This document shows, in pieces, positions 8,210 to 16,251 of a stretch of 38,807 nucleotides of DNA. Numbering within the stretch: the stretch's first letter is position 1; the number at the start of each line of letters is the position of its first letter. The stretch comes from Nocardia yamanashiensis NBRC 100130 (GTDB taxonomy: Bacteria > Actinomycetota > Actinomycetes > Mycobacteriales > Mycobacteriaceae). The notes under the pieces are model-generated. The model was not told the DNA's origin and did not search any database. It was given only the letters and a program-made list of their open reading frames with translations. The translations under genes were made by a program, and so were the position numbers. The stretch spans positions 1 through 38,807 of the forward strand of contig NZ_BDCD01000054.1 of the NCBI RefSeq assembly GCF_001613325.1, written 5' to 3'.

Positions 8210-8413
8210 GATCGCTTGCCCGCGATGACTGGGTGCGGGCCGGCGACGATGTCACGGAGGTAACGTAGGCGCTCGATGCCCGCGCGGCGAACCACTCGTC
8301 GAAAACATCGAAGATCGCCAGTAATTGCTGCACCGGTTCGGTGGCCCGGAGCCGTAAGCGGCGGCGACGATCAGTTCCTGGGCTCGCGCGACGGCGGCGT
8401 CGGTGGTCGTCAT
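8210..8413 (-). pseudogene. Possible frameshifted remnant gene
   Basis: On the minus strand an ATG at 8413 opens MTTTDAAVARAQELIVAAAY. The protein-like pattern then continues in a second frame (EPVQQLLAIFDVFDEW) and, further on, in a third (AGIERLRYLRDIVAGPHPV). Each piece has plausible amphipathic helices, whereas the continuations of the individual frames do not. This suggests a small gene broken by two indels. It is an impression from composition only; no family recognised. The rest of 8144-8557 holds the terminator and the leader of the phospholipase D-like gene. Confidence 0.3.
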
Positions 8414-8557
8414 CACGTCAATCTATCGCTGCGGCGCTGGTCAGGTGCGGTTCGAGGGGTGATTGCGGACGGTGCTCGCACCGCTGGCGGCGCGCAGGGA
8501 CGGTACTGTCTGAAATGTTGGCCTTTTGAGGCGCGGGGTGCGGGCGAAGGGGAGAGC

Positions 8558-10039
8558 ATGACGGGTACTGATCGACCGGTGCTGGTTCCCGGCGAGACCT
8601 GCTGGCAGATCGCGAAGGCTGATCGGCTGGCCTGCATCGTCGATGCGGCCGACTACTTCCGGTACGTGAAGTCGGCGATGTTGCAGGCGCGCAAGCGAAT
8701 CGTGTTGATCGGGTGGGATTTCGACACCCGGATCAAGTTCGAACCGCAGGGCAAGACCTTGGCCGGGCCCGATACGCTGGGCCGGTTCCTGACCTGGTTG
8801 CCCAGGCAGCGACCGGATCTGGACATCTATCTGCTGAAGTGGAATCTCGGTGCGTTCGCGGCGATCGGGCGAGGGATGACGCCGATCTTCGTCATCAATT
8901 GGATGACCGATCGGCGGTTGCATCTCGAGATCGACGGCGCGCATCCGATCGGCTCGGCGCATCATCAGAAGATCGTGGTGATCGATGATGCGCTGGCGTT
9001 CTGCGGCGGTATCGACATGACCGTGGATCGCTGGGACACCAGCGATCATCGCGACGAGAACCACTATCGCACCGAGCCGAACGGGAACGTCTACGGGCCG
9101 TGGCACGATGCGACCACCGCCGTCGACGGGGCGGCGGCGCGCGCCATGGGGGAGTTGGCGCGTGCGCGCTGGCAGGCCGCGACGGGCGAGGAGCTCGAAC
9201 CCGTCGATGATCCCGGTAGCAGGCCTTGGCCGCGGGGTCTCCGGCCGATCATGCGCAATGTCGATGTCGGGATCGCCAGAACCCTGCCCGCGCATGCCGA
9301 CCGGATCGAAACCCGGGAGATCGAAGCCTTCTACCTGGCCGCCATCGCGAGTGCTTCCCGCTCGCTCTACATCGAGAGCCAATACCTGGCCTCACGCACG
9401 CTGGCCGAGGCGCTGGCCGCCCGCCTGCGCGAACCGGACGGTCCGGAAATCGTTGTGGTGCTGCCCCGGCACGCCGACGGCTGGCTGGAACAGCTGGCGA
9501 TGGATGGTGCGCGCAGCCGGCTGCTGCACCTGCTCTGGGAAGCCGACACCGGCGGCCGGCTCGGCGTCTACTATCCCGTCACCGAAGGCGGCGCTCCCGT
9601 GTACGTCCACGCGAAAGTGCTGGTGATGGATGACCGCATCCTGCGGGTGGGCTCATCCAACCTCAACAACCGTTCAATGGGGTTCGACAGCGAGTGCGAT
9701 CTGATCGTGGAGGTCACCGACGCCACCCCCGATGCCGCCGAACTCCGTTCGACCATCCTCGATATCCGCAAGCAGTTGTTGTGCGAACACCTCGATGTCG
9801 CGCCCGCCCTGTTCGACGAAACGCTCTCCCGCACAAGCTCACTCCTGGCCACCGTCGAAGCCCTGCGCAAGCCCGGCCGCACCCTGGTGCGCTTCGACAC
9901 GGACACCGTCCAGAACGAGGACAGCCCGCTGGCGGAGAACGAATTGATGGACCCCGAACGCACCCCCGCGAGTCTCTGGGACCTCACCCTCCTGCAGCGA
10001 GGTCTCCGTCGATTCCGGGCTTCGGTGGCAGATTCCTAG
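8558..10039 (+). CDS. Phospholipase D-like (HKD family) protein
   Basis: A 493-residue protein with two HxKx4D motifs of the phospholipase D superfamily: H136-K138-D143 in HHQKIVVIDD and H351-K353-D358 in VHAKVLVMDD, the second followed by GSSNLNNRSMG. Both motifs are intact, so it should form a full PLD active site and hydrolyse or transfer phosphatidyl groups. No signal peptide is visible, so it may act inside the cell or at the membrane. ATG 8558 follows AAGGGGAG; the longer open frame upstream is not needed. Its stop overlaps the stop of a convergent small ORF. Confidence 0.88.
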   Translation: MTGTDRPVLVPGETCWQIAKADRLACIVDAADYFRYVKSAMLQARKRIVLIGWDFDTRIKFEPQGKTLAGPDTLGRFLTWLPRQRPDLDIYLLKWNLGAFAAIGRGMTPIFVINWMTDRRLHLEIDGAHPIGSAHHQKIVVIDDALAFCGGIDMTVDRWDTSDHRDENHYRTEPNGNVYGPWHDATTAVDGAAARAMGELARARWQAATGEELEPVDDPGSRPWPRGLRPIMRNVDVGIARTLPAHADRIETREIEAFYLAAIASASRSLYIESQYLASRTLAEALAARLREPDGPEIVVVLPRHADGWLEQLAMDGARSRLLHLLWEADTGGRLGVYYPVTEGGAPVYVHAKVLVMDDRILRVGSSNLNNRSMGFDSECDLIVEVTDATPDAAELRSTILDIRKQLLCEHLDVAPALFDETLSRTSSLLATVEALRKPGRTLVRFDTDTVQNEDSPLAENELMDPERTPASLWDLTLLQRGLRRFRASVADS

Positions 10040-10221
10040 AGGTGCGGCGGGATCAGTGAAATGACGGTGACCGCGGTGATCGCACTGCCGCAGGCGATGG
10101 CGGCGAGCCGGGCCTGAGCGCGCGCGAGCCGGTCGTGGCGTCGAGTGATCGACCCGCCGGTGCTCGGGATCGAGCGCGATCCGAAGGTTCGACTGGTGAG
10201 AGCCTCGTGTGTCACGGTCAT
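10036..10221 (-). CDS. Small single-pass membrane protein (putative)
   Basis: A 61-residue frame with an ATG start, a basic middle (SITRRHDRLARAQARL) and one C-terminal hydrophobic segment (AAIACGSAITAVTVISLI). That layout fits a tail-anchored or N-in membrane miniprotein. The stop codon overlaps the stop of the phospholipase D-like gene on the other strand. The ribosome-binding site is poor, so this is a modest call. Confidence 0.4.
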   Translation of the reverse strand: MTVTHEALTSRTFGSRSIPSTGGSITRRHDRLARAQARLAAIACGSAITAVTVISLIPPHL

Positions 10222-10402
10222 GATCGCGGACTACCCCGCTGCGCCGCCGCGAAACCGAACCGCCGCCCGCATTGGCTGAAACCGACCGTCCATCCTTCTC
10301 GGCGTCGGCAACGAATACTTCTCAGCGCCCGTATCGATCGGGTACCCGCTCGGCGGGCGAATCGAGTTGATCTACAAGCATCTTTCGAGAAGGAGGCAAG
10401 GC

Positions 10403-10474
10403 ATGATCCCGCACTTCATCGGTGACGTCATTCAGGCAGTGAACAGCTTCCTCGGTACGTTGCTGCTTCCGTAG
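10403..10474 (+). CDS. 23-residue amphipathic peptide
   Basis: A complete ORF of 23 codons, ATG to TAG. It has one of the strongest ribosome-binding sites in the window (AGAAGGAGG, 7 bases before the ATG) and is followed at once by a perfect hairpin terminator. The peptide MIPHFIGDVIQAVNSFLGTL(+LLP) places hydrophobic residues at 2, 5, 6, 9, 10, 13, 16, 17 and 20-22, the i/i+3/i+4 spacing of an amphipathic helix, with one Asp and one His. Short amphipathic peptides of this kind act on membranes (toxins, modulins) or as leader peptides. It is not divergent from or fused to any other gene. The function is unknown. Confidence 0.55.
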   Translation: MIPHFIGDVIQAVNSFLGTLLLP

Positions 10475-10480
10475 CCCGGC

Positions 10481-10513
10481 GTGACCCGGGACCGCCCCTC
10501 GGCCCCGGGTCAC
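10481..10513. terminator. Bidirectional hairpin terminator
   Basis: Perfect 10-bp inverted repeat (GTGACCCGGG and CCCGGGTCAC) with a 13-base loop. It starts 6 bases after the 23-codon ORF and overlaps the stop codon of the convergent resolvase-like gene. Confidence 0.75.
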
Positions 10514-10848
10514 TTCGCCGAAGCGATACGCACGGTCCCGGCCGCCGCGCTGGTGTATCTGGTGCCGGTATCCGCACAGATCACCTCCGCGATCTTCACC
10601 AGCGCCGGGAGCTCACCGTCCTCGAAATGCTCGGCACTCGGCGCGATGATCCGGCCCACATCCTCGCTGTACGCGAGATTCATCAGCCGGTTGATCACCC
10701 GCCCGCGCGCACGATCCGAATCCCCGTGGTAGACAAGCACCACCGACCACCCGAACTCCGCGGCAAGGTCATAAACCCGAGCCTGATCCCGCTCCCACGC
10801 CCCGCCCGACACATCCTTGCGCACGAACCCGATCACATGATCCGTCAT
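10510..10848 (-). CDS. Resolvase-fold-like small protein
   Basis: A 112-residue protein whose order of elements resembles the N-terminal fold of serine recombinases: a first strand VIGFVR, a helix with ERDQARVYDLAAEFGW, strand VVLVYHGD, a helix with RVINRLMNLAY, and strand GRIIAP. The catalytic R-x-S pattern and the DNA-binding C-terminus are missing, so a recombinase activity is unlikely. It overlaps the upstream wHTH gene by four bases (ATGA), so the two are made together. This may be a regulatory pair; no transposon ends were seen. Confidence 0.6.
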   Translation of the reverse strand: MTDHVIGFVRKDVSGGAWERDQARVYDLAAEFGWSVVLVYHGDSDRARGRVINRLMNLAYSEDVGRIIAPSAEHFEDGELPALVKIAEVICADTGTRYTSAAAGTVRIASAK

Positions 10849-11093
10849 GAACGCGCCCCGACGTACTCGCGATAGACAGGCCGTGTCATAGCGATACGCC
10901 CCCGCGCGGTGCTACACCACCCGTCCGTCGTACCCATCGCCAGCCCGCTCCGCGACAGCCGTAGCAGCGCACGATGTATCGAGGTCACCGGTAGCCGCGT
11001 CACGCGACACAGTTGCGGTACGGACAATGTGCCTGCCGATCCGAGAACCGACAGTGCACCAAGAACTTTCGCTTCGGACTCAGTGAAAGCCAT
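10845..11093 (-). CDS. Winged helix-turn-helix protein
   Basis: An 82-residue wHTH protein. Helix 1 starts at SEAKVLGALSVLG, the turn and recognition helix are at LSVPQLCRVTRLPVTSIHRALLRL, and the wing is SGLAMGTTDGWCSTARGRIAM. It resembles MarR/PadR-like minimal DNA-binding domains without a dimerisation extension. Its stop overlaps the start of the resolvase-fold gene, so they form an operon. It probably binds DNA; the target is unknown. Confidence 0.65.
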   Translation of the reverse strand: MAFTESEAKVLGALSVLGSAGTLSVPQLCRVTRLPVTSIHRALLRLSRSGLAMGTTDGWCSTARGRIAMTRPVYREYVGARS

Positions 11094-11197
11094 GGGTCAC
11101 CACCTTGGGCTTATCGGCGAACGTGCCCGAGATGTTTCAGCCGCCGAATTGCGGCGTGTCGCAGCGGATTACCCCGCCGGCCGATCGACACCGCGAT

Positions 11198-11222
11198 GAC
11201 GACACCCCGTTCGGGGGTCGTC
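11198..11222 (-). terminator. Hairpin downstream of alpha/beta hydrolase gene
   Basis: Imperfect inverted repeat (GACGAC-A-CCCC against GGGG-G-TCGTC) with a short loop, about 30 bases beyond the hydrolase stop on the minus strand. Confidence 0.4.
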
Positions 11223-11253
11223 GGCCGTGAGGTGTGTTCGCGTAGGCGGGCGC

Positions 11254-12099
11254 TCAGTTCTGCGGCGTCGAGTCGGTGGGTTCCTTGTCGAGGAACGAAA
11301 GGATGGCGGCGGCGACTTCGTTGGGGAATTGGCCGTGGGGGTAGTGGCCGGCGTCGGGGATCATGACGATTTGCGGGGCGGGGAGGAGGGCGGCGATGGC
11401 GGTGGCTTCGGCGGCGGGGTCGGGGAAGTCGGAGTCTCGGGTGCCCATGATGATGAGGGCGGGTTGGGTGGCGCGGGGGAGGGCGTTGACGGCGGTGCGG
11501 GATTGGAGGGCTATGGCCATGGCGGCTGCGGCGGCCATGCGGCCGGGTTGAGACATGGTGGTGACGAGTTTTTCGAGGTACTGGTCGAAATCGTCGGGGC
11601 GGTGGGTGGCGTAGGCGATGTCGCGCATGAAGCGGCCCAGCAACTTCGGGCTGCGCAGGCCGATGGTCGCGCCTACCAGGATCATGCCGCGCAGGTAGCC
11701 GGGGCGGAGCATGGAACGGGTGGGGCGGACCGGGCGGGTGGCGGGGCCGAGGTGGATGACGGCGTTCACCAGGTCGGGGCGGCCGGCGGCGAGGATGGCG
11801 GCGGCGCCGGCGGAGAAGGAGGAACCGGCGACGGTGGCGGGGGCGCCGAGATGGTCGATGAGGGCGGCGATGTCGTCGGCGGTGTCCGATTGGGTGTAGC
11901 TGTCCCACTTGGGGGTCGAATCGCCGTGCCCGCGCAGGTCGATGGTGGCGACCCGGAAGCCGGCCGCGACCAGTAGCGGGGTGAGGTGCCGGAAGGTGTC
12001 GCGGGAGTCGGCGAGACCGTGCGAGAGCACGATCGTGGGGCCGGTGCCGCTGAGTTCATAGCCCAGCTGCCGCGTTCCACGCTGCAGGAATTCGACCAT
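11254..12099 (-). CDS. Alpha/beta hydrolase, paralog of the one at 3294
   Basis: A 281-residue alpha/beta hydrolase. ATG 12099 follows GGGGAGA; the frame is open for 214 more codons upstream, but that is a shadow. Motifs: oxyanion LSHGLADS, IDLRGHGDST, nucleophile elbow AGSSFSAG (Ser, in a GxSxS rather than GxSxG setting), acid at MGTRDSDFPDP, and His in AGHYPHGQFPNE. The whole chain aligns with the hydrolase at 3294-4172. The substrate is unknown. Here, unlike its paralog, no regulator gene is attached. Confidence 0.85.
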   Translation of the reverse strand: MVEFLQRGTRQLGYELSGTGPTIVLSHGLADSRDTFRHLTPLLVAAGFRVATIDLRGHGDSTPKWDSYTQSDTADDIAALIDHLGAPATVAGSSFSAGAAAILAAGRPDLVNAVIHLGPATRPVRPTRSMLRPGYLRGMILVGATIGLRSPKLLGRFMRDIAYATHRPDDFDQYLEKLVTTMSQPGRMAAAAAMAIALQSRTAVNALPRATQPALIIMGTRDSDFPDPAAEATAIAALLPAPQIVMIPDAGHYPHGQFPNEVAAAILSFLDKEPTDSTPQN

Positions 12100-12159
12100 C
12101 GTATGTCTCCCCTCGAGTGCGGTCAGCTTCGCAATCGTAGAGCTGATCCGCTGGTCCGA

Positions 12160-12194
12160 CGGCCACATCGGGGGAACTTGGATCGATGTGGCCG
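12160..12194 (-). terminator. Hairpin after the PEPCK-SulP-DUF5313 operon
   Basis: Perfect 11-bp inverted repeat (CGGCCACATCG and CGATGTGGCCG) around a 13-base loop, about 80 bases beyond the DUF5313 stop and upstream of the hydrolase start. It may end the operon or be an operator for the hydrolase gene. Confidence 0.5.
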
Positions 12195-12275
12195 CATTGC
12201 GCTCGGTGGCCGGATTCGGGAGCGGGCCTGCGAGGTTCGGGCTGCGGGCGCGGTTCGGAAACCTGCTGTGGTGAA

Positions 12276-12656
12276 TCAGCCTCGGCCGTGGCGTCTTTCG
12301 TAGGCGTCTCGTGCCGCGGCGCTGCGTTGCCGTTCGCGTTGGTCGGCCAGCGCTGGATCGAGGCCGTGTTTGACCAGGCGGGCGCGGCGATAGACGTACA
12401 TCAGGGCGGTGGTGAAGTAGATGAGAGGTAGGTACAGCAGCGCCATCATCGCCAGTCCGATCCACAGGGGGCCGGGGATCAGCAGGAACAGGCACAGTGG
12501 CGCGATGATCGGGATCAGGATGCGCAGCAGGTAGCGGCGGGTCGCGCCGGGGCCGGTCAGATCTTCGATCACCCAGGCCGACATCGATTGCGGCAGTACG
12601 CCTCCGGTGATGTAGCGGATGCGCTGGGGGAGGGTGGGTGTCGTGGGTGCGGTCAT
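12276..12656 (-). CDS. DUF5313 family membrane protein
   Basis: A 126-residue protein with the actinobacterial DUF5313 pattern: IRYITGGVLPQSMSAWVIEDL-TG, then RRYLLRI. Two hydrophobic segments follow (about 45-63 and 66-88), and the tail is highly basic and charged (DQRERQRSAAARDAYERRHG). The ATG overlaps the SulP stop by four bases (ATGA), showing translational coupling. The role of the family is unknown; coupling to an anion transporter suggests a membrane accessory, an inference. Confidence 0.8.
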   Translation of the reverse strand: MTAPTTPTLPQRIRYITGGVLPQSMSAWVIEDLTGPGATRRYLLRILIPIIAPLCLFLLIPGPLWIGLAMMALLYLPLIYFTTALMYVYRRARLVKHGLDPALADQRERQRSAAARDAYERRHGRG

Positions 12657-14305
12657 GTGGTGCTCCGGGAGAGGGTGGGCGCCAGTTCGCGGGCGCGGGC
12701 GATGGCGTCGGGGGTGTGGTCGAACAGGTGCGCGGGGCCACCGGCGGGGAGCGCGCCGATGGCGGCCAGGCGCCGCTGGTGGTCGGGGCGCAGACCTGAC
12801 ATCAGCACGGTGATGTGGCGGTGTTCGAGTTTGGTGACGGCGTCCTTGAGCACCAGTGCGCCGGTGGTGTCGAGCGCGGTGACGTGGGACATGCGCAGGA
12901 TGATCACGTGGACGTCGCTGACCTCGGCGAGCTCGAGCAGGAAGCGGTGTGCGGCGGCGAAGAACAGCGGGCCGTCCAGGCGGTAGGCCACGACGTGGTC
13001 GTGTAGCAGGCGGTGTTCCTCGGCCAGGTGTTCGGTGTCCTCGACCGGCGGTTCGAGGGGGATCTGTTGCAGCCGTGCTTCTTTCGCGACCGCGCGTAGC
13101 GCGAGCAGTACCGCGATGGCGACGCCGACGGCGACCGCGGTCACCAGATCGAGGGCCACCGTCACCACGAAGGTGACGGCCATGATGGCGGCGTCGGCCT
13201 TGGAGGCGCGGGCGATCGCCGAGAGGGACGCGGTCTCGACCATCCGCACCGTGGTCGCCAGCAGCACTCCGGCCAGGGCGGCCAGCGGCACCTCGGCCAC
13301 CAGCGGCGCGGCGAGATAGATGATCGCGGCCAGGATGCCGGCGTGGGTGAGCGCGGCCAGGCGGGTGCGGGCCCCGGAGCGCACGTTCACCGCGGTGCGG
13401 GCGATGGCGCCGGTGGCGGGGACTCCGCCGAACAAGGGTGCGGCGATATTGGCCAGCCCCTGCCCGAACAGTTCGCGGTCGGGATTGTGCCGGGTGCCGA
13501 CGGCCATCGAATCGGCGGCGGTCGCCGACAGCAGCGATTCCAGCGCCGCGAGCGCGGCCACGGCCAGGGCAGGTGCGATGAGTGAGCCCAGCCGGTCGAG
13601 CGCTACGAATCCCAGTGTGGGAGCGGGCAATCCGGACGGGAGCGCGCCGATTCGGGGCAGGTCCAGGTGGAAGCCGCGGGCGAGGGCGGTGGCGGCGGCC
13701 ACGGCCAGCAGGGCGAAGGGCAGCTTCGGGAAGTACCGCCCGCCGATCAGCATGATCGCGGCTACCCCGAGCGCGGTGAGCAGCACCGCGTGATGCGGCT
13801 GCGACAGGTACCGGCGCACCGCGTCGGCCGCGATCTGCCACACCTTCTCACCCTCGGCGTCGCCGATGCCGAGCGCGGACGGGAACTGCTGCAGTGCGAT
13901 GACTACCGCGATGCCCGCGGTGAAGCCCTCGATCACCGGGGCGGGCATGTATCGAACTGCCCGGCCCACCCCGGCGACCGCGAGCACCACCAGCACGAGG
14001 CCGGCCATCAGCCCCACGGCCAGCACCCCGCTCCCCCCGTGCCGATGGAAGATGGGGACCAGGACCACGGTCATGGCCCCGGTCGGTCCGGACACCTGGA
14101 ACCGCGAACCGCCGAAGACCGCGGCCGCCGCACCGGCGATGACCGCGGTCGCCAGACCGGCCGCCGCGCCGAGCCCGGAGGAAATGCCGAAACCCAGCGC
14201 CAGCGGCAGCGCCACCAGCGCCACGATCAATCCCGACAGCAGGTCCGCGCCGGGGGAGCGCAGCGCAGGCTTCCAGTCCGTCCAGGCGGGTAGGAGTGCG
14301 CGCAC
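12653..14305 (-). CDS. SulP family anion transporter with STAS domain
   Basis: A 550-residue SulP (SLC26-type) transporter from GTG 14305, two bases after the PEPCK stop; the open frame upstream (37 codons) lies inside that gene and was left out. The transport domain begins DLLSGLIVALVALPLALGFG and has about 12 hydrophobic segments up to ~residue 400. The signature stretch VSGPTGAMTVVLVP and the LESLLSA region are present. A cytoplasmic STAS domain follows (about 425-540, with LDTTGALVLKDAV). SulP proteins move sulfate, bicarbonate or dicarboxylates. Tight coupling to PEP carboxykinase makes bicarbonate or a C4-dicarboxylate worth considering over sulfate. Confidence 0.9.
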   Translation of the reverse strand: MRALLPAWTDWKPALRSPGADLLSGLIVALVALPLALGFGISSGLGAAAGLATAVIAGAAAAVFGGSRFQVSGPTGAMTVVLVPIFHRHGGSGVLAVGLMAGLVLVVLAVAGVGRAVRYMPAPVIEGFTAGIAVVIALQQFPSALGIGDAEGEKVWQIAADAVRRYLSQPHHAVLLTALGVAAIMLIGGRYFPKLPFALLAVAAATALARGFHLDLPRIGALPSGLPAPTLGFVALDRLGSLIAPALAVAALAALESLLSATAADSMAVGTRHNPDRELFGQGLANIAAPLFGGVPATGAIARTAVNVRSGARTRLAALTHAGILAAIIYLAAPLVAEVPLAALAGVLLATTVRMVETASLSAIARASKADAAIMAVTFVVTVALDLVTAVAVGVAIAVLLALRAVAKEARLQQIPLEPPVEDTEHLAEEHRLLHDHVVAYRLDGPLFFAAAHRFLLELAEVSDVHVIILRMSHVTALDTTGALVLKDAVTKLEHRHITVLMSGLRPDHQRRLAAIGALPAGGPAHLFDHTPDAIARARELAPTLSRSTT

Positions 14306-14307
14306 GA

Positions 14308-16158
14308 TCAGTGGGCGGCGATGTCGGAACGCGCTTGGGCGAGACGGGTTTTCAGCGCGGCCAGTTGTTCGCGGAGCGTTTCGGGCAATCGGTTGCCGCC
14401 GATGGTGGCGTACCAATCGTCAATGGATGCGATCTCGCGGACCCACTCGCCGGTATCGACCTTCAGCGCGGCAGCCGCGAGTTCGCGCTGGGCGGGGGCC
14501 AAGCCGTCCAGGTCCAGTGCGCCGGGGCTCGGCACGTATCCGATGGGCGTCTCCTCGGCGGGCGCCGCGCCGTCGAGGCGGTCCAGCGCCCACTTCAGGA
14601 CCCGTACATTGTCACCGAACCCGGGCCAGAGGAATTTGCCGTCGGCGCTGCGCCGGAACCAGTTGACCTGGAAGATCTTCGGCAACCGCGCGCCTTCGCG
14701 GTCGGCGAGGGAGAGCCAGTGCGCGAAGTAGTCGCCGACGTGGTAGCCCAGGAACGGCAGCATCGCCATCGGATCGCGGCGCACCACTCCGACCTGCCCG
14801 GCCGCGGCGGCGGTGGTTTCCGAGGACAGCACCGAGGCGGTGAAGACCCCGTGCGCCCAGTCGAAGGATTCGGCGATGAGCGGGATGGTGGAGGCGCGGC
14901 GGCCGCCGAAGAAGATCGCCGAGATCGGCACCCCGGCCGGGTCGTTCCATTCCGGCGCGACCGACGGGCATTGATCGATCGGGGTGCAGTAGCGCGAGTT
15001 CGGATGCGCGGCAGGGGTTTGCGAGTCCGGTGTCCAGTCGTGGCCGTGCCAGTCGATCAGATGCGCGGGCGGCTGGTCGGTCAGCCCTTCCCACCAGATG
15101 TCGCCGTCGTCGGTGCGGGCGACATTGGTGAACAGGGAGTTGCCGCGGTCGATGGTGGCGATGGCGTTCGGGTTGGTCCTGGCGCCGGTGCCCGGTGCGA
15201 CGCCGAAGAACCCGGCTTCCGGGTTGACCGCGTAGAGCCGGCCGTCCGCGCCGAAGCGCATCCACGCGATGTCGTCGCCGACGGTTTCGGCCTTCCAGCC
15301 CGGCAGGGCGGGTTCGAGCATGGCGAGGTTGGTCTTGCCGCAGGAGGAGGGGAAGGCGGCGGCGATGTAGTGCGTCTTACCTTGCGGCGAGGTCAGTTTC
15401 AGGATCAGCATGTGCTCGGCCAGCCAGCCCTCGTCGCGGCCGATCACCGAGGCGATCCGCAGCGCGAAGCACTTCTTGCCCAGCAGCGCGTTGCCGCCGT
15501 AGCCGGAGCCGTAACTCCAGATCGTGCGCGATTCCGGGAAATGGGCGATGTACTTGGTCTTGTCGCACGGCCACGCCACATCGGCGTGTCCATCGGTCAG
15601 CGGCATCCCCACCGAGTGCAGGCATTTTACGAACTCCGTTCCCGCGGTGAGCTTTTCCCAGACCGGTGTGCCGGAGCGGGTCATGATCTGCATGGACACC
15701 GCCACGTACTCCGAATCGGTGATCTGCACACCGAATTTCGGATCCTCGGCATCCAGCGGCCCCATGCAGAAGGCGATCACGTACATGGTCCGCCCTGCCA
15801 TGGCGCCGCGATAGTGCTCGGTCATGACGGTGCGCATGTCCAGGGGATCGACCCAGTTGTTAGTCGGGCCGGCGTCGTCCTTGCGTTCGGAGCAGATGAA
15901 GGTCCGGTCCTCCACTCGCGCCACATCGTCGGGATCGGAGATGCACCAGAAGGAGTTCGGTTTGCGGTGCAGGGGTACGAAAGTGCCCTTGTCCACGAGC
16001 AGCCCGGTCAGCCGGTCCCATTCGGCGCGGGTCCCGTCGCAGAACACGATCCGCTCCGGTGCGGTGAGTTCGGCGACCTCGGCCACCCAGGCGAGGATGC
16101 GCTCGTGCTCGGTCGGCGCCGCGGTGGCGCTGGGGACGGCGATGGACTGATTGGTCAC
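14308..16158 (-). CDS. pckG: Phosphoenolpyruvate carboxykinase (GTP)
   Basis: A 616-residue GTP-dependent PEP carboxykinase, a normal length. It converts oxaloacetate and GTP to PEP, CO2 and GDP at the start of gluconeogenesis. The nucleotide P-loop with the hyper-reactive cysteine is at C273 (FPSSCGKTN), and the FGGRRASTIPL and KKCFALRIAS segments are present. The start is GTG 16158 preceded by AAAGGAG. It heads an operon with the SulP transporter (2-base gap) and the DUF5313 gene (overlap). Confidence 0.96.
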   Translation of the reverse strand: MTNQSIAVPSATAAPTEHERILAWVAEVAELTAPERIVFCDGTRAEWDRLTGLLVDKGTFVPLHRKPNSFWCISDPDDVARVEDRTFICSERKDDAGPTNNWVDPLDMRTVMTEHYRGAMAGRTMYVIAFCMGPLDAEDPKFGVQITDSEYVAVSMQIMTRSGTPVWEKLTAGTEFVKCLHSVGMPLTDGHADVAWPCDKTKYIAHFPESRTIWSYGSGYGGNALLGKKCFALRIASVIGRDEGWLAEHMLILKLTSPQGKTHYIAAAFPSSCGKTNLAMLEPALPGWKAETVGDDIAWMRFGADGRLYAVNPEAGFFGVAPGTGARTNPNAIATIDRGNSLFTNVARTDDGDIWWEGLTDQPPAHLIDWHGHDWTPDSQTPAAHPNSRYCTPIDQCPSVAPEWNDPAGVPISAIFFGGRRASTIPLIAESFDWAHGVFTASVLSSETTAAAAGQVGVVRRDPMAMLPFLGYHVGDYFAHWLSLADREGARLPKIFQVNWFRRSADGKFLWPGFGDNVRVLKWALDRLDGAAPAEETPIGYVPSPGALDLDGLAPAQRELAAAALKVDTGEWVREIASIDDWYATIGGNRLPETLREQLAALKTRLAQARSDIAAH

Positions 16159-16218
16159 GGCGAATTCTCCTTTACGAAACCGCTAGATAGTTAGTTTAGA
16201 AATTCTGCAATCAGTGGC

Positions 16219-16236
16219 CGCGTGGCTGTCCACGCG
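16219..16236 (-). terminator. Small hairpin between ArsR and PEPCK genes
   Basis: Perfect 7-bp stem (CGCGTGG and CCACGCG) with a 4-base loop, 16 bases beyond the ArsR-family stop in the direction of transcription. A short A/T-rich stretch follows. Confidence 0.5.
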
Positions 16237-16251
16237 ATCCGGTGTGGAAGG

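Noticed and set aside
10510..10848. Serine recombinase as part of a mobile element
   Set aside because: There is no catalytic R-x-S, no DNA-binding tail, and no inverted repeats or target duplications nearby.
14296..16194. 632-codon plus-strand open frame opposite PEP carboxykinase
   Set aside because: The minus strand encodes an intact PEPCK here. The plus-strand frame has no domain and is a GC-rich shadow.
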